This document shows positions 1 to 7,882 of a stretch of 51,451 bases of DNA, one piece after another. Position 1 is the first letter of the stretch. Each line of letters begins with the position of its first letter. The stretch lies in contig NZ_JAPZSP010000006.1 of the NCBI RefSeq assembly GCF_027531705.1, forward strand, positions 1 through 51,451. Direction: 5' to 3'. Both the position numbers and the translations under genes were made by a program. The notes beneath the pieces were generated by a model that did not search any database, was not told where the DNA came from, and saw only the letters and a list, made by a program, of their open reading frames with translations. This stretch comes from Flavobacterium sp. (GTDB lineage Bacteria; Bacteroidota; Bacteroidia; Flavobacteriales; Flavobacteriaceae).

Positions 1-1163
1 GCTCTACAGAATATACTAAATCTTCAATAGAAAATTATTCTAAAAGATGGTTTGAATATCCTTATCCTGCTGCCATAAATGTTGCTGGTAATGAAGGCGG
101 AATGGAATATCCAGGAATCGTTTTCTGTGAATACAAATCAAAAGGAGCAGAACTTTGGGGCGTTACCGATCATGAATTTGGTCACATTTGGTTTCCAATG
201 ATTGTGGGTTCAAACGAACGATTATTTGCTTGGATGGATGAAGGATTTAATACTTTTATTAACGGATTGAGTTCACAAGATTTTAATAATGGAGAATATA
301 AGCAAGAAACTCCCAACATGCATCAAGCGGCTTATACACTGACTAATCCAGATATGGAACCAGTTATTGCTGCTCCTGATAATTTGAAAGAAGATAATTT
401 AGGTTTTTTAGCGTATTACAAACCAGCAAGTGCGCTTGAAATATTGAGAAATCATATTTTAGGAGCAGAACGATTTGATTTTGCTTTCAAAACTTATATC
501 AATCGTTGGGCATATAAACATCCAACGCCAGATGATTTTTTCAGAACTATGGAGAATGTTTCAGGTGAAAACCTTAGTTGGTTTTGGAGAAGTTGGTTCT
601 TAAACAATTGGCAATTTGACCAAGCAATTAAAAGTGTTAAATATGTAAAAGGTGATGCGTCCAAAGGAGCGATTATTACGATAGAAAATCTTGAAAAAAT
701 GCCATTACCAGTTATTGTTGAAATTAAGACTGTTAATGATAAAGTGAAAAGAATAACATTGCCAGTAGAAGTTTGGCAACGTAACGTAGCTTGGTCATTC
801 AAAGTTGATACTAACGAAGAATTAGATACTATTAAATTAGATCCTGATGCTGTTTTTCCTGATAACAATGAAGATAATAATTTGTGGATAGCTTCTAAAA
901 ATGGTGTAGAGAAAGTTGAAAATCTTGAAGCTTATACTGGAAAATTTGCGAGTAAAATGATTCCAATAAAAATTGAGGTTATTGATGAAGACGGAACATT
1001 AGTAATAAATGCCGAAGGACAACCATCTTTACCTTTGGTAAATGAAGGAAACGGAAAATTCACCATGAAAGAAGCAGGTGTTAGTGTGCAATATGACAAT
1101 AAAAAAGAAACTTTTGCACTAGATATTAGCGGTCAAATATTTGAATTCGCAAGAGAAAAGTAA
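1..1163 (+). CDS. M1 family zinc aminopeptidase, C-terminal part (5' cut by window edge)
   Basis: The reading frame is open from base 3 and has no start inside the window, so the N-terminal part lies upstream. What remains begins just before the substrate-binding motif, here GGMEYPG (family form GxMEN), followed by the zinc site HEFGH and, 18 residues later, the third zinc ligand in the WMDEGFN segment. These are the hallmarks of M1 (gluzincin) metallopeptidases, which remove N-terminal residues from peptides. The rest is the alpha-helical region and a C-terminal beta-rich tail. In Bacteroidota these enzymes are often exported, but the signal peptide is not in view. A strong hairpin terminator follows 28 nt after the stop. 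Family assignment is firm; substrate is not known. Confidence 0.9.
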   Translation, partial: STEYTKSSIENYSKRWFEYPYPAAINVAGNEGGMEYPGIVFCEYKSKGAELWGVTDHEFGHIWFPMIVGSNERLFAWMDEGFNTFINGLSSQDFNNGEYKQETPNMHQAAYTLTNPDMEPVIAAPDNLKEDNLGFLAYYKPASALEILRNHILGAERFDFAFKTYINRWAYKHPTPDDFFRTMENVSGENLSWFWRSWFLNNWQFDQAIKSVKYVKGDASKGAIITIENLEKMPLPVIVEIKTVNDKVKRITLPVEVWQRNVAWSFKVDTNEELDTIKLDPDAVFPDNNEDNNLWIASKNGVEKVENLEAYTGKFASKMIPIKIEVIDEDGTLVINAEGQPSLPLVNEGNGKFTMKEAGVSVQYDNKKETFALDISGQIFEFAREK

Positions 1164-1190
1164 ATTATAAAATAGAATCTTTAAAATATA

Positions 1191-1226
1191 AAAGTCGCAA
1201 AGAGATAAATCCTTGCGACTTTTTTT
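1191..1226 (+). terminator. Intrinsic terminator of the M1 peptidase gene
   Basis: Inverted repeat AAGTCGCAAGG-type stem (AAGTCGCAA / TTGCGACTT with a short AT loop) followed by a T run. It is nearly identical to the hairpin after the next gene at 4033-4070. Confidence 0.8.
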
Positions 1227-1257
1227 ATTCTTTTTAGATTAGTAAGAAAAACGACTG

Positions 1258-1265
1258 TATATTTG
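1258..1265 (+). promoter_or_regulatory. Bacteroidota -7 element (TATATTTG)
   Basis: Matches the TANNTTTG consensus 20 nt upstream of the ATG at 1286. No convincing -33 TTG is visible, so the call rests on the -7 box and its position between a terminator and a start codon. Confidence 0.45.
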
Positions 1266-1285
1266 TAATCAAATAAGTTAAGAGT

Positions 1286-4018
1286 ATGAAAAAATATTAT
1301 TTTTTGATTGTTGGATTTTTATTTTTTGGAGTTGCGAATGCGCAAGTTGTGAATATACCAGATACTTTTTTTAAAATGAAATTGATAGAAATTGGTATTG
1401 ATTCGAATAATGATAATGAAATTCAAGTTAGTGAGGCATTGGCTACAACTATTTTAGACGTATCTTATTCTTCAATTGCTGATTTAACAGGTATTGAAGA
1501 ATTTGTAAATCTTCAAGATTTAAATTGTGCTGGTAATGAATTAATCAGTTTGAATATTGATCAATTGACAAGTTTACTTCATTTAGATATTAATGGCAAT
1601 CAAATAACTAATTTAAATCTAAATGAATTGACAAATCTTACTATTTTGAGTTGCCCTAACAATCAAATTTCTTATTTAGATTTGAGTGGCTTGACAAATC
1701 TTGAAACTTTAAATTGTGAATTTAATCAATTAGCTAGTTTGGATTTAAGTGAATTGATTAATCTTCATAATATAAACTGTAACTTTAATCAAATTTCAAC
1801 TATTAATTTTAGTGGTTTAGTAAATATTGAAGAAATTATCTGCAAATACAATTCAATCCAAAATTTAAGTTTGGTTGGTATGCCAAATTTAAAGCATTTA
1901 GAATGTAATGTCAATATCATTTCAAATTTAGATTTAACGGGATCAACAGCTATTCTTGAATGGTTGGATTGTTCTTCAAATAATTTGACAACTTTAGATT
2001 TAACAACGGCTACTAATCTTAAAGGATTACTTTGTTCAGGTTCACCAATAACTAGTTTGAATATTAGTGGTCTTTCAGAGTTAGAATCAGTAGATTGTTC
2101 ATATTGTTCATTATCAAATCTAGATATCAATGGTTTAGATAGTTTGTATTATTTAAATTGTGATAATAATCTTTTTACTAATTTAGATTTTTTAAACGTA
2201 TTTACATCTTTAGCTGAATTTCACTGTGCAAACAATCAATTGTCAAGTTTGGATTTTAGTGGAATAGGATTTGGTTTTTTAGACTGCTCTCATAACCAAC
2301 TAACAAGTTTGATTTTGAGTGATGTTAACATTCTTAAATGCTCTTACAATCAACTTACTAGTATAGATTTATCAAGTGTTTATAGTCTTCAGTCTTTATC
2401 GTGTGATAATAATCAACTAACAAATTTGAGTGTCGAACATTTACAAATTGGTGGTTTTATGGAAGGAATTAATTGCTCTACTAATCAATTAATATCCTTA
2501 AATATTAAAAATGGGACTGTTGAGAATGAATTAAATTTTTCAGGCAATCCTAATTTGCAATATATCTGTTCTGATGATGATCAGCTAGCATCTATTGAAA
2601 ATAAGCTTGTTGATTATGGTTATACAAATTGCAATGTAAATTCATATTGTTCTTTTGTGCCTGGCGGATATTTTTATTCCATCCAAGGAAACGTAAAGTA
2701 TGATAATGAATTCGATGGCTGTGATGCATTTGATAATAGTTATCCAAACTTAAAATTTAATATTAGTAGTCAATCAAGCAGTGGTAGTTTTATTACTAAT
2801 TCGTCTGGTAATTATATGATTCCAGTTTCATCAGGAACGCATACAATTACTCCAGTTTTAGAAAACCCTTCCTCTTTTACAATTTTTCCAACATCATTAG
2901 AAGTTTCTTTTCCCAACGAAATTTCAAATCTTATTGTTCAAGATTTCTGTGTTACATCTGTACCTATTAATGATTTAGAAATTACTTTATTACCTTTGAA
3001 CATTGTTCGTCCGGGTTTTGATTCTAAATATAAAATAGTATACAAAAACAAGGGTAATCAAACGCAATCAGGAACTTTAGATTTATCTTTTAATGATGCT
3101 GTTTTAGATTTAGTGATCTCTAATCCTTTTGTAACTAGTCAATCTACCAATAATTTATCTTGGGATTTTTCAGATTTACAACCATTTGAAACTAGAGAAA
3201 TTTTAGTAACATTAAATCTTAATTCTCCACTAGAAACTCCGCCGGTAAATGCAGGTTATGTGTTAAATTACACAGCAACAATTTCTGGTGCTACTGACGA
3301 AACACCATTAGACAATATTTCAACTGTAAACCAAACGGTTGTCAATTCTTTCGATCCAAACGACAAAACTTGTCTTGAAGGCGCAACAATCACACCAAAT
3401 CAAGTTGGAAAAGAGGTGCATTATATGATTCGTTTTGAAAATACTGGAACAGCAAATGCTCAAAATATTGTGGTAAAAGATATGATTAATACAACCAAGT
3501 TTGATGTTAATTCATTAATTCCAATTAGCGGAAGTCATCCATTTGTAACGAGAATTACTAATACTAATAAAGTTGAGTTTATTTTTGAAAACATTCAATT
3601 ACCATTTGATGATGCCAATAATGATGGTTATGTAGCTTTCAAAATTAAAACAAAACCTAATCTAATTTTAGGCAATACTTTTAGCAATACAGCAAGTATT
3701 TATTTTGATTATAATTTTCCAATTGTTACCAATACTGCAACAACTACCGTTTCAAATGTATTAACCAATCAAGATTTTGAGTTTGCTTATTTTATTTCAA
3801 TAAATCCAAATCCCGCAAAAGAAACTTTAACGATTAATGCTCAAAATATTGAAGTTTCTTCAATTAGTATTTACAACACTCTAGGACAATTAGTTCAAGT
3901 CATTCCTAATGCTAAAGAAATAAAAACAATTGATGTTTCTCAATTAAAATCTGGCAATTACTTTATCAAAGTTATTTCAGATAAAGGAATGAGTAGCAGT
4001 AAGTTTATAAAAGAGTAA
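1286..4018 (+). CDS. Secreted leucine-rich-repeat protein with T9SS C-terminal sorting domain
   Basis: 910 residues. A signal peptide (MKKYYFLIVGFLFFGVANAQ) is followed by a segment with a DSNNDNE acidic cluster, then more than a dozen leucine-rich repeats of about 21-23 residues of the form LxxLNCxxNxLxxLDLSxLxNL. Most repeats carry a cysteine in the LxC position. After about residue 460 come a carboxypeptidase-regulatory-like segment, beta-sandwich segments and the FDPNDK motif of the DUF7619/DUF11-like repeat found in flavobacterial secreted proteins. The last 75 residues (INPNPAKETL, IYNTLGQ, LKSGNYFIKV) are a type A T9SS sorting domain, so the protein is probably exported and bound to the cell surface. 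Ligand unknown. It stands alone between two twin terminators. Confidence 0.9.
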   Translation: MKKYYFLIVGFLFFGVANAQVVNIPDTFFKMKLIEIGIDSNNDNEIQVSEALATTILDVSYSSIADLTGIEEFVNLQDLNCAGNELISLNIDQLTSLLHLDINGNQITNLNLNELTNLTILSCPNNQISYLDLSGLTNLETLNCEFNQLASLDLSELINLHNINCNFNQISTINFSGLVNIEEIICKYNSIQNLSLVGMPNLKHLECNVNIISNLDLTGSTAILEWLDCSSNNLTTLDLTTATNLKGLLCSGSPITSLNISGLSELESVDCSYCSLSNLDINGLDSLYYLNCDNNLFTNLDFLNVFTSLAEFHCANNQLSSLDFSGIGFGFLDCSHNQLTSLILSDVNILKCSYNQLTSIDLSSVYSLQSLSCDNNQLTNLSVEHLQIGGFMEGINCSTNQLISLNIKNGTVENELNFSGNPNLQYICSDDDQLASIENKLVDYGYTNCNVNSYCSFVPGGYFYSIQGNVKYDNEFDGCDAFDNSYPNLKFNISSQSSSGSFITNSSGNYMIPVSSGTHTITPVLENPSSFTIFPTSLEVSFPNEISNLIVQDFCVTSVPINDLEITLLPLNIVRPGFDSKYKIVYKNKGNQTQSGTLDLSFNDAVLDLVISNPFVTSQSTNNLSWDFSDLQPFETREILVTLNLNSPLETPPVNAGYVLNYTATISGATDETPLDNISTVNQTVVNSFDPNDKTCLEGATITPNQVGKEVHYMIRFENTGTANAQNIVVKDMINTTKFDVNSLIPISGSHPFVTRITNTNKVEFIFENIQLPFDDANNDGYVAFKIKTKPNLILGNTFSNTASIYFDYNFPIVTNTATTTVSNVLTNQDFEFAYFISINPNPAKETLTINAQNIEVSSISIYNTLGQLVQVIPNAKEIKTIDVSQLKSGNYFIKVISDKGMSSSKFIKE

Positions 4019-4032
4019 TTTTCAAAATTAAC

Positions 4033-4070
4033 AAAAAAAAGTCGCAAAGAGTTAAATCCTTGCGACTTTT
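4033..4070 (+). terminator. Intrinsic terminator of the LRR gene, bidirectional
   Basis: Stem AAAGTCGCAA / TTGCGACTTT with runs of A on the left and T on the right, so it can also end the convergent pepT transcript. It differs from the hairpin at 1191-1226 by one loop base. Confidence 0.8.
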
Positions 4071-4086
4071 ACATTTTATAAAAACT

Positions 4087-5343
4087 TTACTTCTTTTTAG
4101 AAAAATCTGTCGTTGCTGTCAATTCTGCAATGCGAACAATAACGTCAATTGCTTTTTGCATACTTTCTACAGGAACATATTCATATTTTCCGTGAAAGTT
4201 GTGTCCACCTGCGAAGATGTTTGGGCAAGGTAATCCCATGTATGATAAACGACAGCCGTCAGTTCCACCACGAATTGGTTTGATTAATGGTTTTATGCCC
4301 AAATCTTTCATTGCTCTTTCTGCTAAGTCTACTATATATTTTACAGGCATAACTTTTTCTTTCATGTTGTAATATTGGTCTTTAACTTCCGCAATTACTA
4401 TATCTTCGCCAAATTGTTTTGCAAATTTCTTATTGATTTTTTTGGTTATTTTTTCAATAATTTCTTTACGCTTTTTGAATTTTTTGGCGTTGTGATCTCG
4501 AATAATCAATTCTAATTTGGTTTCTTCAATGCTTCCTGATAGTTGGGTAACGTGAAAAAAACCTTCGTAACCTTTAGTTTCTTGTGGTGTTTCACCTTTT
4601 GGCAATTCGTTGATGAAATCGTTGGCAATCAACATTGAGTTGATCATTTTACCTTTTGCATAACCAGGATGCACACTTTTTCCTTTGAAAGTAATTTTGG
4701 CACCAGCCGCATTAAAATTTTCATATTCCAATTCACCTATTTGACTTCCGTCCATAGTGTAAGCCCAATCTGCACCGAACTTTTTCACATCGAATAAATC
4801 TGCTCCACGACCAATTTCTTCATCTGGTGTAAAGCAAACTCTGATTTTTCCGTGTTTGATGTCTGGATTTTTGATTAAATGTTCCATAGCGGTCATAATC
4901 TCGGTAATTCCAGCTTTGTCGTCGGCACCAAGAAGCGTCAAACCGTCAGTTGTGATAAGCGTTTGTCCTTTGTATAACAATAAATCTTTGAAATAACTAG
5001 GCGATAAAACGATGTTGTTTTCTTTGTTCAAAACTATATCTCCACCATCATAATTTTTTACAATTTGAGGGTTTACATTAGCACCAGTAAAATCGGGAGT
5101 TGTATCGAAATGGGATACAAAACCTATTGTTGGTACTTTTTCTTTCACATTGCTAGGTAAAGTCGCCATAACATACGAATACTCATCAATCGTAACGTCT
5201 TGCATTCCGATTGCTTTTAATTCTTCTACTAGTTTGTTGGCTAAATCCCATTGTTTTTTGGTACTTGGAGTAGTTTCTGAATTGGGATCAGATTCGGTAT
5301 CGATTGTAACGTAGCTTATAAAGCGGTCAATAATATGTTGCAT
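4087..5343 (-). CDS. pepT: Peptidase T (tripeptide aminopeptidase, M20B)
   Basis: 418 residues, close to the usual ~410. It removes the N-terminal residue of tripeptides in the cytoplasm using two zinc ions. The M20 landmarks are present: H78-x-D80 (SHFDTTPD), the bridging aspartate in LLGADDKAG (141-142), the catalytic and metal-binding glutamates in [10 protein letters not shown] (175-176), and a C-terminal [10 protein letters not shown] segment carrying the last metal-binding histidine. The dimerisation domain lies between. There is no signal peptide. The ATG start is supported by the conserved N-terminus ([12 protein letters not shown]) and a good -7 promoter box 20 nt upstream. It converges on the LRR gene. 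Confidence 0.95.
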   Translation of the reverse strand: MQHIIDRFISYVTIDTESDPNSETTPSTKKQWDLANKLVEELKAIGMQDVTIDEYSYVMATLPSNVKEKVPTIGFVSHFDTTPDFTGANVNPQIVKNYDGGDIVLNKENNIVLSPSYFKDLLLYKGQTLITTDGLTLLGADDKAGITEIMTAMEHLIKNPDIKHGKIRVCFTPDEEIGRGADLFDVKKFGADWAYTMDGSQIGELEYENFNAAGAKITFKGKSVHPGYAKGKMINSMLIANDFINELPKGETPQETKGYEGFFHVTQLSGSIEETKLELIIRDHNAKKFKKRKEIIEKITKKINKKFAKQFGEDIVIAEVKDQYYNMKEKVMPVKYIVDLAERAMKDLGIKPLIKPIRGGTDGCRLSYMGLPCPNIFAGGHNFHGKYEYVPVESMQKAIDVIVRIAELTATTDFSKKK

Positions 5344-5362
5344 AAGAATTTTAATATTTTAG

Positions 5363-5370
5363 CAAAGGTA
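5363..5370 (-). promoter_or_regulatory. -7 promoter element of pepT (TACCTTTG)
   Basis: Exact TANNTTTG match followed by C, read on the minus strand, 20 nt upstream of the pepT ATG. No clear -33 TTG at the normal distance. Confidence 0.5.
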
Positions 5371-5415
5371 CAAATTCAAAATGAATCTTTGAAGTTTGCG
5401 AATAGGACAACTTTT

Positions 5416-5625
5416 AAGTTTCTTTTTGCAGGTGCCAGAATTCTTTCCGCATACGTAAGAATTCTTTTTGCAGGTTCTAGTTTTCTTTCTGCGTACACGA
5501 GAATTCTTTCTGCCTACGCTAGTTTTCTTTTTACAGGTACTAACTTTCTCTCCACATACGCCAGTTTTCTCTATGCATAGGTGAGATTTCTTTTTGCAGA
5601 AGCTAGTTTTCTTTTGGTAGGCTTG
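5416..5625. repeat. 21-bp tandem repeat (minisatellite), ten diverged units
   Basis: Ten head-to-tail 21-nt units begin at 5416, 5437, 5458, 5479, 5500, 5521, 5542, 5563, 5584 and 5605. Each has the shape AGtTTTCTTTyTGCrkACgc: a purine-pyrimidine start, a TTTCTTT tract, then a GCAGGT- or GCATACG-like end. Two end types (GCAGGTNCT and GCATACGNN) alternate irregularly. No indel breaks the period. A translated frame gives heptapeptides such as RILSAYV/RILFAGS, but there is no evidence it is coding. It fills most of the pepT-hemN spacer. Confidence 0.85.
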
Positions 5626-5740
5626 AATTTTTATTTTTTATGAATAGGCATTGTGTGACTTTGTGCTTTTCTTTGTGTTTTTGGTGTAAATATTTAGAGG
5701 TTGCACAAAGTTTTTCACGAAGTTTTGCTAAGACAGAATT
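5626..5740. other. AT-rich spacer with degenerate CTTTGTG words
   Basis: No gene is supported. It contains a TTTGTGCTTTTCTTTGTG stretch at about 5660-5677, similar in wording to the spacer at 7781-7823. It lies downstream of both pepT's promoter and the end of hemN. Confidence 0.4.
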
Positions 5741-7105
5741 CTATACAGTCATTGAGAACAATTGTGTTTGTGGTGCTTTGCGTTTTAGGCGTAGGTCAAA
5801 TGCCATGCATAGGTTGCGTACAAAGGGTTTTCCTTTTTCGGTTACGGTTATGTTAGTGCTGCTTATTTCTACCAAACCGTCGTGTTCCATTTCGTCTAAC
5901 TGATGGATGATTTCTGGCAACTCGTTAAAAAACAATTCTTTGTCTTCCAAAGAAGTCGTAAATTGACACATTAGATTCAAAATGTGTTTGCGTATAATCA
6001 AATCTTCGTTGGTTAGCAGATGTCCTCTGTAAACAGGTAGTTCGTTTTGCTCCAATTTGGCGTAGTATTCTTCGAGTGTTTTTACATTTTGTGCAAAACT
6101 ATACCAACTATCACTTATAGAAGAAACGCCCAAACCAATCATAACCTGCGTTTTAGACGAAGTGTAGCCCATAAAGTTGCGGTGCAATTTCTCATCTAAA
6201 AACGATTGGTACATGCTGTCACTTGCAAGTGCAAAATGATCCATTCCAATTTCGTGGTAACCGTTTTGGCTTAGTAATTTTTTGCCTTCTTCGTATAGTC
6301 TACGCTTTTCATCATCTCTTGGCAAATCTTCATCGTTAAAACCGCGTTGTCCGTTACCTTTTATCCAAGGCACATGCGCATAGCTGTAAAACGCCAAGCG
6401 ATCGGGTTGGAGTGAGTTGGTTTTGTCAATAGTATCCATAACGTCTTCAAGCGTTTGGAACGGTAAACCAAAAATCAAATCGTGCCCAATAGAAGTGTAA
6501 CCAATTTCTTTTGCCCAAAACGTAACTTTCGCTACATTATGAAACGGTTGGACACGATGTATGGCTTGCTGAACTTTGCTAGAATAATCTTGAACACCAA
6601 AACTTACGCGTCTAAATCCCAAATCATATAAAGTTTGCAAATGTTTGCGAGTTGTATTGTTAGGATGTCCTTCAAAACTGAACTCGTGATTGGTTGCTTT
6701 TTTGGCTCTTTTAAAAATACCATTGATAAGCGTAGTCAAATTTTCTGGTGAGAAAAAAGTGGGTGTGCCGCCACCCAAGTGAATTTCTTTGATATTAGGT
6801 TGTTCCGAAAGTAAATCGCAGTACAAATTCCATTCTTTCAGAACTGCCTCTATATAAGGATGTTCTACATCGTGTCGTTTGGTTATGCGTTTGTTGCAAC
6901 CGCAAAACGTACAAAGGCTTTCACAAAAAGGCAAGTGTATATAAAGGCTAATGCCTTCGATAGTATTGCTTTCGTCAAAAGAGTTTTGGAGTGTTTTTTT
7001 CCAGTTTTCTAGAGAAAATAAATTTTCTTCCCAATATGGAACAGTAGGGTAGCTGGTGTATCGAGGACCAGGAACATTGTATTTTTGTATTAAGGAAACT
7101 GACAT
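5741..7105 (-). CDS. hemN: Oxygen-independent coproporphyrinogen III oxidase (radical SAM)
   Basis: 454 residues, typical for HemN. It decarboxylates coproporphyrinogen III to protoporphyrinogen IX in haem synthesis without oxygen. The N-terminal RYTSYPTVPYW segment is the HemN signature used for substrate binding. The radical-SAM cluster motif CxxxCxxC is at C61, C65 and C68, with the extra cysteine C70 seen in true HemN. A GGGTP motif follows at ~110 (SAM binding). The C-terminal HemN domain ends in RNLCMAFD. These features separate it from the HemW chaperone family, which lacks the RYTSYP start and the fourth cysteine. A -7 box lies upstream. It appears to be monocistronic. Confidence 0.95.
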   Translation of the reverse strand: MSVSLIQKYNVPGPRYTSYPTVPYWEENLFSLENWKKTLQNSFDESNTIEGISLYIHLPFCESLCTFCGCNKRITKRHDVEHPYIEAVLKEWNLYCDLLSEQPNIKEIHLGGGTPTFFSPENLTTLINGIFKRAKKATNHEFSFEGHPNNTTRKHLQTLYDLGFRRVSFGVQDYSSKVQQAIHRVQPFHNVAKVTFWAKEIGYTSIGHDLIFGLPFQTLEDVMDTIDKTNSLQPDRLAFYSYAHVPWIKGNGQRGFNDEDLPRDDEKRRLYEEGKKLLSQNGYHEIGMDHFALASDSMYQSFLDEKLHRNFMGYTSSKTQVMIGLGVSSISDSWYSFAQNVKTLEEYYAKLEQNELPVYRGHLLTNEDLIIRKHILNLMCQFTTSLEDKELFFNELPEIIHQLDEMEHDGLVEISSTNITVTEKGKPFVRNLCMAFDLRLKRKAPQTQLFSMTV

Positions 7106-7126
7106 GAAATACTATCTTTTAAGATA

Positions 7127-7134
7127 CAAACTTA
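7127..7134 (-). promoter_or_regulatory. -7 promoter element of hemN (TAAGTTTG)
   Basis: TANNTTTG match read on the minus strand, 21 nt upstream of the hemN ATG; -33 not clear. Confidence 0.4.
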
Positions 7135-7176
7135 GTTTTAAGGATTGTATAATAAAATGATAAATATCATGTGAAG

Positions 7177-7210
7177 GTACGAGGTTAGAAATACGAGGTA
7201 CGAAGTTTGG
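7177..7210. repeat. Degenerate short repeat of ACGAGGTACGAAGT words
   Basis: Two or three imperfect ACGAGGTTAGAAATACGAGG / ACGAGGTACGAAG copies in tandem. The same words occur at 27659-27690, downstream of the immunophilin gene. Confidence 0.5.
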
Positions 7211-7253
7211 ATGTAGATTGCAGAAAGTAGATGGCAGATTTCAGGTTTTCATG

Positions 7254-7476
7254 GGTTCTCGATACAATTTTGTATTTCAAAAACTAGCGTTTTTAAAACA
7301 CAAAATCACTCGAAGTGACGTTTGGTTTAGAAAGAAGTTTTGTGTTTTTTGGGAAGTGTGGATTTTATGTTTTTTAGAATTTTTATGTTTCAATTCTCCA
7401 CTTTCGTCACTTCGAGTTTTTTATAAAATGCGTTAGCTTTTTAGAAAAAGTATCGAGAACTTAGAAGCAATATAAT
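7254..7476. repeat. Large palindromic repeat, copy 1
   Basis: Imperfect palindrome. GTTCTCGATAC (7255-7265) is matched by its reverse complement at 7450-7460, and ACTCGAAGTGACG (7308-7320) by its reverse complement at 7405-7417. AT-rich, partly matching arms lie between them around a central loop of about 85 nt. There is no open frame worth calling. Confidence 0.85.
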
Positions 7477-7488
7477 TAGTTTTTCACA

Positions 7489-7708
7489 GGTTCTCGATAC
7501 AATTTTGTATTTCAAAAACTAGCGTTTTTAAAACACAAAATCACTCGAAGTGACGTTTGGTTTAGAAAGAAGTTTTGTGTTTTTTGGGAAGTGTGGATTT
7601 TATGTTTCTTAGAATTTTTATGTTTCAATTCTCCACTTTCGTCACTTCGAGTTTTTTATAAAATGCGTAGCTTTTTAGAAAAAGTATCGAGAACTTAGAA
7701 GTAATATT
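7489..7708. repeat. Large palindromic repeat, copy 2
   Basis: Almost identical to 7254-7476. I see one base change in the ATGTTTyTTAG stretch and one deleted T in GCGTTAGC. Same outer arms (7490-7500 with 7684-7694). The two copies start 235 nt apart. Confidence 0.85.
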
Positions 7709-7724
7709 TTTTCAATTTTTCAAA

Positions 7725-7772
7725 GGTTCTCGATACATCCACCGCTGCAGACACTCGAAGTGACGTTGAGTT
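7725..7772. repeat. Large palindromic repeat, partial copy 3 (left arm only)
   Basis: GGTTCTCGATAC followed after about 17 unrelated bases by ACTCGAAGTGACG; the right arm is absent. It starts 236 nt after copy 2, continuing the tandem spacing. Confidence 0.7.
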
Positions 7773-7822
7773 AAAAAAAAAACTTTGTGTACTTTGTGTT
7801 TTTTCTTTGCACTCCTTGCGGT

Positions 7823-7862
7823 TAAAAAAAACAAAACCCCGAAGTTTTACGTTCGAGGTTTC
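7823..7862 (-). terminator. Intrinsic terminator of the DUF349 gene
   Basis: On the minus strand, AACCTCGAA / TTCGGGGTT forms a stem with one mismatch, followed by TTTGTTTTTTT. It lies 20 nt after the stop of the 7883-9943 gene. Confidence 0.7.
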
Positions 7863-7882
7863 CAATTATTTTAAAGAAAAAA

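Noticed and set aside
5335..5580. 81-residue open frame of heptapeptides across the 21-bp repeat
   Set aside because: It overlaps the pepT start on the other strand, has no ribosome site, and its repeat exists at DNA level in units that diverge without codon logic.
5416..5625. CRISPR array
   Set aside because: Units are contiguous with no spacers, too short and too diverged, and no cas gene is present.
7218..7436. Small open frame in the palindromic repeat
   Set aside because: It lies across a palindrome copy, is not kept in the second copy because of a one-base deletion, and resembles no protein.
7254..7708. Insertion sequence
   Set aside because: No transposase frame and no target-site duplication seen; only inverted arms are present.
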